A stretch of DNA of 64,000 nt, from NCBI GenBank assembly GCA_017526585.1, contig JAFXRC010000011.1:1-64000 (forward strand). The letters are read 5' to 3'. Made by a program: the position numbers and the translations under genes. The DNA comes from Fibrobacter sp. GTDB lineage: Bacteria; Fibrobacterota; Fibrobacteria; Fibrobacterales; Fibrobacteraceae. Shown piece after piece: positions 26,044 to 34,133 of the stretch (positions within the stretch are counted from its first letter, which is position 1; each line of letters opens with the position of its first letter). The notes beneath the pieces were generated by a model. It saw only the letters and a program-made list of their open reading frames with translations. It was not told the DNA's origin and did not search any database.

Positions 26044-26673
26044 ATGTCACGACCACTCCGCATAGGATTCTTCCTAGACGGCTACACCTTGAAAAAGGTG
26101 AACGACTACTACAGGAACTTTCACCGGTTTCATTCCACCCTTGACTTCAAAAGCCTAAGGGTCTGGGTCGAAATGCAGGCGATCCGCTACTTCGAAGGCG
26201 AACACTTCCGCGAACTCGAAATGGAATCGCACTACTACCACCCCTACGCCAACCCACACCAGAACGCAGTCGAACGCGAGGGCACTCTTCGGCTAGAACA
26301 GCAGCTCATATCCGCAGGCTACACGGTCCACTTCAACAAGCGCAGAATCCGCGACGGAATCGGGCCGAACCTCTCGCTCATGGAAGACGCCCTGCTATTC
26401 GCCATGTACCGCAAGATGGACGCAATCATTCTCCTCAGCACGCAAGGGGAATATGCGCCTCTGCCCGATCGGCTGCGGCTCATGGGAATCCCCATGCTCC
26501 TGCTCGGCTGGAACTTCATTTATCCAAAATCAAAGTACAATGTACACTGGAAGACAGACTCCTACCTACGCAGGACCTGCGCCCACTATGTCGCCATGGA
26601 GAAGGTCGTCGACAGAGGCTGCTGTGAAAAAGCCTCCAGGGGATTCTTCTTTCAGCCTGCACGAAAGACCTAG
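26044..26673 (+). CDS. NYN-domain protein (PIN-like RNase fold)
   Basis: A 209-residue protein. RIGFFLDGYTLKKVNDYY at the N-terminus carries the first acidic residue of the NYN fold, and GPNLSLMEDALLFAMYRKMDAIILLSTQGEYAPLPDRLRLMGIPMLLLGW gives the later acidic positions and the Rossmann-like strand. NYN proteins (LabA/DUF88) are thought to cut RNA. The usual second Asp is less clear here, so activity is uncertain. ATG 26044 follows GGAGGT closely; an in-frame start at 26008 lacks a ribosome site. Confidence 0.65.
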   Translation: MSRPLRIGFFLDGYTLKKVNDYYRNFHRFHSTLDFKSLRVWVEMQAIRYFEGEHFRELEMESHYYHPYANPHQNAVEREGTLRLEQQLISAGYTVHFNKRRIRDGIGPNLSLMEDALLFAMYRKMDAIILLSTQGEYAPLPDRLRLMGIPMLLLGWNFIYPKSKYNVHWKTDSYLRRTCAHYVAMEKVVDRGCCEKASRGFFFQPARKT

Positions 26674-26731
26674 TTTAAACCTCGACCAAAGGTGGCGGTG
26701 GGGCGTAATCCTCATGCGCTCCACCGCCTTA

Positions 26732-26760
26732 ATAAAAAAGCCCCGGCATGATAGCGGGGC
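26732..26760 (-). terminator. Terminator of the 26789-27691 gene
   Basis: On the minus strand GCCCCG, nine bases, CGGGGC and then six T residues. Confidence 0.85.
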
Positions 26761-26788
26761 GAAAGAGGTCTATTAGCCAATCCGGTCA

Positions 26789-27691
26789 TTATAACTTATC
26801 GGCTTGCTTCTTTTCCCACTGGGAGTAGAAGTACCAGGTCAGACGGAGACCAAAGAAGTAGGTGTCACCCACGTTGTCGGTATGGTTCGTGTGCCACTTG
26901 CCGTATTCCTTGTTGAAGCCTTCGTGCTGCATATCGTTGTAGCGCACAAAGCGGTAGCCACCGTAGGCACCGAGGGCGAGCCTGCCAAGTTCGATGCGGA
27001 GTTCGAGTTCGGCGTTCACCGTCGTGGCGAGCGTACTGTAGAAACGGTCACGCAAGGTTACGACATTTTCCTCGTTGCCGACTTCATACCAGTCGAAGTG
27101 GGAAGCGTAGTGCATATTGATCAGGTTGAGGCCAAAGCCCACAGCCGGAATCAAGTTGATGAAGGCGTCCTCGCCAAAAATCTTCCAACCGAACATCCAG
27201 TCGGCGCCATAGGTAAACCATTCCACGTCGTAGAGGGGGTACGTCGTACTTTCGACAGCCGTCAGTCCCTTTTCTATTTCGACCGTGTAATAGTCGTCCG
27301 GGCGCTTGGACACCTGCGGCGGCATGAAGTTGAAGTCCATCCAGGTCATGAACTGCTTGTACTGGGCACCGACGTTCACATGCAAGCCCAGGTAGTAGTC
27401 GTTGAACTTCTTGTAGTTCAAGTCACCCCAGCCAGAAGCGCGCACCGTATCGACATCGCCACTGGAAGAGGTCTTGACAGCCTTGACGAAATGTCCACCG
27501 TAGAACGGCACCGTATTCACATAGCGCTGGAATTCGCTACGCATACCGCGGTAGTCGGCACCAACGGAAACGAACCCACGGACGTGGTCCTTTTCGTAAA
27601 ACCCTGCTTCGCTATCGGCAAAGGCGCCGGTGACAAGCGTAAGCAAGCTGAGAGCGAAAACGCTCAAAAAAGAGGCTATCTTTGTTTTCAT
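26789..27691 (-). CDS. Outer-membrane beta-barrel protein of unknown role
   Basis: A 300-residue protein with signal peptide (LSLLTLVTGAFADSEA). The mature part has alternating strands rich in Tyr, Trp and Phe (HVNVGAQYKQFMTWMDFNF, LELRIELGRLALGAYGGYRFVRY, TYFFGLRLTWYFYSQWEKK). The ATG at 27691 starts a typical signal sequence; an in-frame ATG at 27703 is four codons upstream and sits almost on a TATACT box. No specific family is claimed. Confidence 0.62.
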   Translation of the reverse strand: MKTKIASFLSVFALSLLTLVTGAFADSEAGFYEKDHVRGFVSVGADYRGMRSEFQRYVNTVPFYGGHFVKAVKTSSSGDVDTVRASGWGDLNYKKFNDYYLGLHVNVGAQYKQFMTWMDFNFMPPQVSKRPDDYYTVEIEKGLTAVESTTYPLYDVEWFTYGADWMFGWKIFGEDAFINLIPAVGFGLNLINMHYASHFDWYEVGNEENVVTLRDRFYSTLATTVNAELELRIELGRLALGAYGGYRFVRYNDMQHEGFNKEYGKWHTNHTDNVGDTYFFGLRLTWYFYSQWEKKQADKL

Positions 27692-27809
27692 AAAAGATTC
27701 CATTGCTAGTATACGGCATATAAAATACATTATGTTTTGCTAATTTGGCAGAAAAATTTTCATAAGATGTTAAAAATCAACGATTTACATACTTTTTTAG
27801 GTGCTTAGG

Positions 27810-29021
27810 ATGTGGAAAATTTGTGGAAAAAGACCCCTTAAAGTGGCTCCGGCTCTATTTTTATCGCTTGCCGCCCTTTGGGGCTCTGGCTGCGGAAATA
27901 GCGAAAAAACGGAAATTTCAGCCGAAAAGTGCGAAGATCTCCCCGCCCTCGAATACAGCAAGAACCTGAAAATCGGCACTACCTGCGGTCAGTCGGTTGC
28001 CGAAATCCGCTCCATCGTGGGTAGCGACACCCTAGTGCGCCGGTTCATCCTGAAAAAAAGGACAACTGAAGGTACCGGAACGGTCGAAAATGCAGGAAAT
28101 ACCGCCCCGGAACTTTCTGACGCAGCCACCCTTTACGTACCGCTGCAGAGGGTCGTCGCGCTTTCGTCGGCGCAGATTGGCTACATGACCCGTCTCGGGG
28201 TGCAGGACCGCATCGTAGGCGTAGGGGAAGGCCGCTACATTGTCGATAGCACCCTGTATGCGAAATTCGCCGCAGGTCAAGTCGCCGAAGTGGGCAACGG
28301 AGGAACAATCGACCTGGAGAAATTGATTGCCCTGAAGCCGGACCTTGCGATGACATTTGCGACGGGCGGCGCCCACGATGATTACAAACGAATTAACGCG
28401 CTCGGCCTGCCGCTGATGCTCACCTCGGAATGGCAGGAAGAAAGCCCACTTGCGAAGGCCGAATGGATCAAGCTCTACGGCGCCCTGTTCGGCATGGAGA
28501 CGCTCGCCGATTCGATTTTTGAACAAAGTAAAAGCAGCTACACCGCAATCGCCAACGGGGGTGTTGAGAAAAAATGCCCTCGCGTACTTGTAGGCATGAG
28601 TTACGGCGGCGTGTGGTACGCTCCTGGCGGCAACAGCTTTACCGCAAAGCTCATCAAGGATGCGGGCGGCTGCTACCTGTGGGCCGCAGACACCAGCCGC
28701 GAACTCAAGTTCACACTCGAAGAAATCATGGCTATCGCAGACAGCGTCGACGTGTGGGTGAATCCGGGAATGTTTTCGACCCCGGACGAAATCCTCACCG
28801 CAGAACCCAGAGTAAAATTCATCCGAGCATTCAATGAAAAGCGCGTATGCCAGAACGACGGGCGCAAGGGACCCGGCGGCGGCAACGATTTTTACGAATC
28901 TGCCGTGGCCTACCCCGCCGAAATGCTCCAAAACCTGCGCCGGTGTTTACAAAATGCAACAAATGGAGCCGATTCCAGCCGAAGGGAATTTGACTGGTAC
29001 CGCAATATTTTTATCTTTTAA
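27810..29021 (+). CDS. Iron-siderophore/cobalamin-type ABC binding lipoprotein
   Basis: A 403-residue lipoprotein (lipobox LWGSGC, residue about 24) with the class III periplasmic-binding fold of the BtuF/FepB group: QRVVALSSAQIGYMTRLGVQDRIVGVGE, IDLEKLIALKPDLAMTFATGG and the C-terminal VWVNPGMFSTPDEIL region. It would deliver Fe-siderophore, haem or corrinoid to a permease, but no permease or ATPase is nearby. ATG 27810 has AGGTG six bases upstream. Unlike the surface lipoproteins here it starts CGNS, not CGDD. Confidence 0.78.
   Translation: MWKICGKRPLKVAPALFLSLAALWGSGCGNSEKTEISAEKCEDLPALEYSKNLKIGTTCGQSVAEIRSIVGSDTLVRRFILKKRTTEGTGTVENAGNTAPELSDAATLYVPLQRVVALSSAQIGYMTRLGVQDRIVGVGEGRYIVDSTLYAKFAAGQVAEVGNGGTIDLEKLIALKPDLAMTFATGGAHDDYKRINALGLPLMLTSEWQEESPLAKAEWIKLYGALFGMETLADSIFEQSKSSYTAIANGGVEKKCPRVLVGMSYGGVWYAPGGNSFTAKLIKDAGGCYLWAADTSRELKFTLEEIMAIADSVDVWVNPGMFSTPDEILTAEPRVKFIRAFNEKRVCQNDGRKGPGGGNDFYESAVAYPAEMLQNLRRCLQNATNGADSSRREFDWYRNIFIF
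29012..29019 (+). promoter_or_regulatory. Candidate leaderless -10 box for the 29025 gene
   Basis: TATCTT ends seven bases before the ATG. It lies inside the last codons of the preceding gene. Confidence 0.4.
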
Positions 29022-29024
29022 GGC

Positions 29025-29822
29025 ATGAAGACTCATACTGGTATTGGCGACTGGATCGCGGCAAACTACGAACTGGGAACCCCGTTTCTACAGCAGGTCC
29101 CCAGGGAATGTGCCGACTATTTGCTTCTGAACGCGCAGATTCGCGAATATGAACCCGGTGAAATCATCATCAACGGCGGTTCTATCGGCGACTCGTTCTG
29201 CGTGCTGCAGAGTGGTCGCGGCTTTATTTGCGGCCAGATTCTCGCCGACGGGCACTACAACACGCTCGCCACACTCGAAGCAGGTACCTGCTTCGGCGAA
29301 ATGTCCATCATCTGTAACGAACCGACCAGCAATACCGTTATCGCAGGCGAAGACGGCGCCACCGTGCTCCACATTCCTCGTGAAGAGTTCGTGAAGTTCC
29401 TCGACAAGAACCCGAACATCATGGTGTACCTCTACAAGGTCGTCTCTGACCGCCTGCGCGCCAAGAACAAGGCGTTCGACGAATTTGAAAGACTTTCGCT
29501 CCTGGCTTCTGCCAAGGTGCTCCCCTTTATTGATTTTGCGCAAACCATGGAAAAGAGCCGCATCACGGGTACCGTGATGTTCGAATGCAACGGCGAAAAA
29601 GGCTTTATCGCCTTCCAGGAAGGCCGTATCTGCTGCGCCAAGTGCGGCAAACTGGCAGGTCCGGACGCACTGGAAAAGATGCTCTCTTGGGGCGACGAGA
29701 CGCTCTTCAAGCTCGACACCCACTTGATGCCCGAAATCGTGAACATCAACCAGATGTCCGACACCACGAGCCTCATTCTGGACGCGCTCAGAAATATTGA
29801 TGAAAAACAAAATGCCCACTAA
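29025..29822 (+). CDS. Cyclic-nucleotide-binding domain plus DUF4388-type domain
   Basis: A 265-residue cytoplasmic protein. Residues about 30-145 are a cNMP-binding domain (EYEPGEIIINGGSIGDSFCVLQSGRGFI, TCFGEMSIICNEPTSNTVIAGEDG). Residues about 165-260 (SRITGTVMFECNGEKGFIAFQEGRICCAKCGKLAGPDALEKMLSWGDETLFKL) fit the DUF4388/PATAN domain. There is no DNA-binding domain, so it is more a signalling adaptor than a CRP regulator. It is followed closely by purM. Confidence 0.8.
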   Translation: MKTHTGIGDWIAANYELGTPFLQQVPRECADYLLLNAQIREYEPGEIIINGGSIGDSFCVLQSGRGFICGQILADGHYNTLATLEAGTCFGEMSIICNEPTSNTVIAGEDGATVLHIPREEFVKFLDKNPNIMVYLYKVVSDRLRAKNKAFDEFERLSLLASAKVLPFIDFAQTMEKSRITGTVMFECNGEKGFIAFQEGRICCAKCGKLAGPDALEKMLSWGDETLFKLDTHLMPEIVNINQMSDTTSLILDALRNIDEKQNAH

Positions 29823-29858
29823 GGGCGAATAGATGCCCGCTAGGGCAAAGGAAAAAAG

Positions 29859-30884
29859 ATGAATTACGCAGACGCAGGAGTTTCCCTGGCCCGAGCTGAC
29901 GAAGCAATGGTCGGTGTCAAGAAATCCGTACGTACTACATTCAACGAAGGTGTCCTCGGTGACGTGGGCAACTTTGGTGGCCTCTTCACGCTGAACCACC
30001 TGGGCATGAAGGACCCGGTGCTGGTGAGCTCCGTGGATGGCGTGGGAACCAAGCTCAAGGTCGATATCGAAATGGGCACCCACGAACTTCCGGGTCAGGA
30101 CATCGTGAACCACTGCTGTGACGATATCCTGGTGCAGGGCGCGCGTCCGCTGTTCTTCTTGGACTATGTGGCTACCGGCCGTCTGGAACCGGGTGTCATG
30201 GACAAGCTCGTTGCTGGTATGGCAAAGGCCTGCCGCGAAAACGGTCTCGTACTCATCGGCGGTGAAACTGCTGAAATGCCGGGCTTCTACGGTCCGGGCG
30301 ACTACGATATCTCCGGTACCATCGTGGGTGTCGTGGAACGCGAAAACATCATCGACGGCAAGAAGATCAAGCCGGGTACTATCATCCTCGGTCTGCCGTC
30401 TACGGGTCTCCACACCAACGGCTACTCTCTCGCCCGCAAGGTGCTCTTCGACGTGGCCGGCTACAAGGTCGATACGTTGGTCGACGGCATGGATAAGACG
30501 ATTGGCGAAGCACTCGCCATGCCGCACCGCAGCTACTATCCGAGCCTGATTGACCTCTGCAACAAGAAGATCATTCAAGGTCTCGCCCACATCACGGGTT
30601 CTGGCTACCAGGGCAACATCCCGCGTATCCTTCCGGACGATGTCGACGTGATCATCGACCGCACCACGTGGGATCCTCCGATGATCTTCAAGCTCATCCA
30701 GCAGGCTGGCTCCGTGGAGAAGGACGAAATGTACTCTACCTTCAACATGGGCATGGGCATGCTCGTCTTCATCGACCCCAAGGACAAGGCCGAAGTTACC
30801 GCACACCTCGAAGCCAAGGGCGAAAAGTGGGTGCAGATCGGCGAAGTCGTGAAGGGTACCAAGCAGGTGAAGTTCCGCGACTAA
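29859..30884 (+). CDS. purM: Phosphoribosylformylglycinamidine cyclo-ligase (AIR synthetase)
   Basis: PurM (341 residues) closes FGAM to AIR with ATP in purine synthesis. Recognisable segments are YADAGVSLARADE, VSSVDGVGTKLKVDI, DIVNHCCDDILVQGARPLFFLDY, GGETAEMPGFYGPGDYDISG and LPSTGLHTNGYSLAR. The Shine-Dalgarno is AAAGGAAAAAAG. Length is normal for the family. Confidence 0.96.
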   Translation: MNYADAGVSLARADEAMVGVKKSVRTTFNEGVLGDVGNFGGLFTLNHLGMKDPVLVSSVDGVGTKLKVDIEMGTHELPGQDIVNHCCDDILVQGARPLFFLDYVATGRLEPGVMDKLVAGMAKACRENGLVLIGGETAEMPGFYGPGDYDISGTIVGVVERENIIDGKKIKPGTIILGLPSTGLHTNGYSLARKVLFDVAGYKVDTLVDGMDKTIGEALAMPHRSYYPSLIDLCNKKIIQGLAHITGSGYQGNIPRILPDDVDVIIDRTTWDPPMIFKLIQQAGSVEKDEMYSTFNMGMGMLVFIDPKDKAEVTAHLEAKGEKWVQIGEVVKGTKQVKFRD

Positions 30885-30914
30885 TCCTTGCGGAATACAC
30901 CGCTTGATAAGCAC

Positions 30915-30950
30915 ATAAAAAGGCTTGCACGCATGTGCGGCCTTTTTTTT
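30915..30950 (+). terminator. Terminator after purM
   Basis: AAAAAGGC and GCCTTTTT flank an inner GCACGCATGTGC stem, and the run of eight T residues follows. Confidence 0.85.
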
Positions 30951-30995
30951 ACGATATGCGGCTTTGCGCACATTTCGAGAACGTTTTATGTTTTA

Positions 30996-31037
30996 ATATT
31001 CTGTTTTTACTTTGAAAATCGTAAAACAGAATATATT
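30996..31037 (+). promoter_or_regulatory. Operator-like 12-bp inverted repeat over the GH45 promoter
   Basis: ATATTCTGTTTT (30996-31007) and AAAACAGAATAT (31023-31034) are perfect inverted copies 15 bases apart. The right arm overlaps the candidate -10 box TATATT (31032-31037). A GCCTC/GAGGC hairpin (31052-31068) follows in the leader. Confidence 0.55.
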
Positions 31038-31083
31038 TTTGGAAAAAAACTGCCTCGTTTGGGGAGGCGTAAAAAGAGGTACT

Positions 31084-32613
31084 ATGAAGCATAAACTTTT
31101 CAAGACGATGGTAGCCGCATCTTCGGTCGCCATGATTTGCGCCTGCGGCGACGATTCATCGAGCGGAGCCACTGACGAAACTAACAACACGACCCTTTCT
31201 TCGGCTGTCGTCAATCCAGGATCCTCGGCAAGCATCGATCCAGGTTCCTCGGAAAATGCCGTTCCGGACAGTCCCTGCAACAAGGTACAGCTCCTTGCTC
31301 CTGCATGGCTTCTGGATGTCGGTACTGGCTACATGGTTATCCATACCGATAACAGCGTGACCGACGCCTCGGGCAATCCTCTAGGAACACTTAGCGAAGG
31401 CAACATTGTTGATCTAACTGGCACTCCCCTGGTCAATGGCGTGGATTTGACAACCCTGACTATCTGCGACGCGAACGCCACCATTGACCCCAATTCGGGT
31501 GAAGTCGTGAGCCAGAGCTCCTCGTCTGTTGGCGGCAATTCGAATCCAACCTCTTCGGCGAGCGTGAACCCGAACGACACGACCACGACACCGACCGAAA
31601 GCAGCAGCTCCGTGAACACGGACCCTGAACTGGACGAGAACGGGTTCCCGACCATCGAATCTTACGGAGCCCCCCCGGCCGAATACACCAAGGAAATCCG
31701 CAACAACGGACAGACCGGCTGGAACAGCCGCTACTGGGATGGCTGTAAGCCGCACTGCTCCTGGCTCAGCAGCGTCGATACCACCAGCGAAGAAACATTC
31801 CAGGCAGGCCTTACAGTGGCTCGTAACTGCAATGTTCACGATGTAGAAGTTCCGGCATACACTCTCGGCCATGCAGTGCAGCAGTTCTGGATGGGTTACG
31901 AGGGCACGAACAGCGCCTGCGATACAAAGGACCCTTCGGGAACGTTCGCCTGCACGGACATGGCGCCTATCGCCGTGAACGACACGCTTTCGTACGCTTA
32001 CGTTGCCGGTTCCGGAAAGCAATACCAGTACGGTTGCGGCAAGTGCTATCACCTACAGTATAACGGTGGCAAGAATGACGGCGACGTCAAGAAGACTCAC
32101 AAGGCCCTGAACGGCAAGCACATCGTGGTGATGGTGTCCAACATCGGTTACGACGTGGAAGTGGGACAGTTCGACCTGCTTATCCCCGGCGGTGGCGTGG
32201 GTGCGTTTGACGCCCTTTCGACACAGCTAGGCCTAACGGACGCCTCGGTACTCGGAGCCAATGGTGGCGGTATCGGAAGAGTCTGCTTTGAACAAGTTGG
32301 CTGGGATGGCGAAGTCGCCGACTTCCAGAAGTGCATCATTGAAGGCTGCGAAAAGGCATTTTCCAAGTGGCCGAACCTGTTGCGTGGTTGCAAATGGTAT
32401 GCAGAATGGTACATGGCGGCAGACAACCCGACCTACAACTGGGAAGAAGTGGAATGTCCACAGTACTTGGTGGACCATTACATGACTACCATCAACACAA
32501 CTAAGGACAACCGTTTCCGTTGGCGCGACGACTGGTCCAGCTACAAGAAGGGTGATGAAATCGAGACTCAGGAATGCCTGACCGATAACTATCCCCAAGG
32601 TTGCGGACCGTAA
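31084..32613 (+). CDS. GH45 endoglucanase lipoprotein, first of a tandem pair
   Basis: A 509-residue protein with lipobox (AMICAC) followed by GDDSSSG and a Ser/Thr-rich tether. Residues about 62-140 form a small extra beta domain absent from the next gene. The catalytic GH45 domain starts near residue 195: GWNSRYWDGCKPHCSW holds the nucleophile-side Asp (near 219) and VGQFDLLIPGGGVGAFD holds the acid Asp (near 361). Many Cys pairs are conserved. It would cut beta-1,4-glucan on the cell surface. The ATG follows AGAGGT. Confidence 0.88.
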   Translation: MKHKLFKTMVAASSVAMICACGDDSSSGATDETNNTTLSSAVVNPGSSASIDPGSSENAVPDSPCNKVQLLAPAWLLDVGTGYMVIHTDNSVTDASGNPLGTLSEGNIVDLTGTPLVNGVDLTTLTICDANATIDPNSGEVVSQSSSSVGGNSNPTSSASVNPNDTTTTPTESSSSVNTDPELDENGFPTIESYGAPPAEYTKEIRNNGQTGWNSRYWDGCKPHCSWLSSVDTTSEETFQAGLTVARNCNVHDVEVPAYTLGHAVQQFWMGYEGTNSACDTKDPSGTFACTDMAPIAVNDTLSYAYVAGSGKQYQYGCGKCYHLQYNGGKNDGDVKKTHKALNGKHIVVMVSNIGYDVEVGQFDLLIPGGGVGAFDALSTQLGLTDASVLGANGGGIGRVCFEQVGWDGEVADFQKCIIEGCEKAFSKWPNLLRGCKWYAEWYMAADNPTYNWEEVECPQYLVDHYMTTINTTKDNRFRWRDDWSSYKKGDEIETQECLTDNYPQGCGP

Positions 32614-32621
32614 GAGGTTTT

Positions 32622-34052
32622 ATGAATCGTAAGTTATTCAAGAGCGTAATTGCTGCAGCTGCGGTCGCCATGATTTGCGCCTGCGGCGATGACGCCTCTT
32701 CGGACAATGCAACAGATCCGAGCTCGCTCGTTGATCCAGATACGAGCGTAGTCGACAACCCGTATTCTTCGGGCGGAGTGACCGATCCGAGCAATCCGGG
32801 CAACACACAGGATCCGGGCAATACGCAGAACCCGACATCAAGCGCGGGCACGAATCCTGACAATCCCCAGAATCCGAATGATCCGACATCGAGTGCGGAC
32901 GGCACGAACCCGACTGACCCGACATCAAGCGCGGGCACGGAACCTGTGACAAGCAGCAGTTCCGTGAATACGGATCCGGAACTCGACGAGAATGGATTCC
33001 CGACTATAGAATCTTATGGCCCGCCTCCGGCCGAATACACCAAGGACATTAGCGCCTCGGCTCCGCGTGGCTGGAATACCCGCTACTGGGACGCCTGCAA
33101 GCCTCATTGCTCCTGGCTTAGGGAAAGCGAGAACGATAAGACTCGTGCAGACATAACTTCCAACGAGACCTATCTTGCCACCTATGGCACGGCGCGTAAC
33201 TGCAACATTCACGATGTTGAAGTCCCTACCTTTACCTTGGGCAATGTATCAAAGTCCTGGTTCGGTTATGAAGGTACGAACAGCGCTTGCACCAAAGTCA
33301 AGGAAGCGGGTGTGTTCACCTGCACGGACATGGCTCCTATTGCCGTGAACGACACCCTTGCCTATGCATACGTTGCAGGCACAGCTGATAGCAGGTGTGG
33401 CAAGTGCTATCACTTGCAATACGATGGTCATTTCAAGGATGAGTTCGAGCAGAACCCGCCCAAGGCGACCCATAAGGCACTTATGGGTAAGCACTTGGTG
33501 GTGATGGCCTCTAACATCGGTGGAGATGTAGCTGGAGGCAACGAAAAATTGCCTGCAGGCCAGTTCGACCTGATGGTGCCGGGCGGCGGTGTGGGCGCCT
33601 TTGACGCTCTCTCTATTCAGGTGAACAAGGGTGCCGACTTTAACTGGGGAGCTGGTTTTGGCGGGTTCCTTACGGAATGCCAGAAAGGCGACAACTGCGG
33701 TACCGAAGGTTCCCTGGAATGTTACCAAACCTGTGTCAAGAACATGTGCGACGCTGCTTTCGGTGACGCCGGTCTCCCGAATCTTTTGCGAGGCTGCCAC
33801 TGGTTTGCCGACTGGTACATGGCGGCAGACAATCCGACTTACTACATCGAAGAAGTGGAATGCCCGCAATACTTGATCGATCATTACTCAAGCAGAATCA
33901 ACTCCACTAACGAAACCAATATCAAGAAACTGGAAGACTGGTCCACGGTCAAGGAAGGCGACGTACTCGACACGCTTCATTGCTGGAAGGCTGGCGAAGC
34001 CCCCGAAGAAAACGGTTGGCAGAATCCGAGCGCCGGTTGCGACGTGCAATAG
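32622..34052 (+). CDS. GH45 endoglucanase lipoprotein, second of a tandem pair
   Basis: A 476-residue paralogue of the previous gene, eight bases downstream, with AGAGG overlapping the previous stop region. Lipobox AMICAC is followed by GDDASSD. The linker is a PTSS/NP-rich repeat (DPGNTQNPTSSAG, NPTDPTSSAG). The catalytic domain keeps RYWDACKPHCSW (Asp near 155) and AGQFDLMVPGGGVGAFD (Asp near 315). SSSSVNTDPELDENGFPTIE is shared almost exactly by both proteins, marking the duplication boundary. Confidence 0.88.
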   Translation: MNRKLFKSVIAAAAVAMICACGDDASSDNATDPSSLVDPDTSVVDNPYSSGGVTDPSNPGNTQDPGNTQNPTSSAGTNPDNPQNPNDPTSSADGTNPTDPTSSAGTEPVTSSSSVNTDPELDENGFPTIESYGPPPAEYTKDISASAPRGWNTRYWDACKPHCSWLRESENDKTRADITSNETYLATYGTARNCNIHDVEVPTFTLGNVSKSWFGYEGTNSACTKVKEAGVFTCTDMAPIAVNDTLAYAYVAGTADSRCGKCYHLQYDGHFKDEFEQNPPKATHKALMGKHLVVMASNIGGDVAGGNEKLPAGQFDLMVPGGGVGAFDALSIQVNKGADFNWGAGFGGFLTECQKGDNCGTEGSLECYQTCVKNMCDAAFGDAGLPNLLRGCHWFADWYMAADNPTYYIEEVECPQYLIDHYSSRINSTNETNIKKLEDWSTVKEGDVLDTLHCWKAGEAPEENGWQNPSAGCDVQ

Positions 34053-34071
34053 CAAGAATCAACATAATTTG

Positions 34072-34112
34072 AAAAGTCCCGCGATTTTTTTCGTGGGACT
34101 TTGTATATATTG
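34072..34112 (+). terminator. Hairpin after the GH45 operon
   Basis: AAAGTCCCGCGA and TCGTGGGACTTT pair around a T-rich loop. The downstream T run is short, so efficiency is uncertain. Confidence 0.6.
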
Positions 34113-34133
34113 TACTTGAATAAAGGAGCTTTT

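Noticed and set aside
29088..30971. Minus-strand open frame of 627 codons
   Set aside because: It crosses antisense to two clear genes (cNMP-binding protein and purM) and has no motif or ribosome site.
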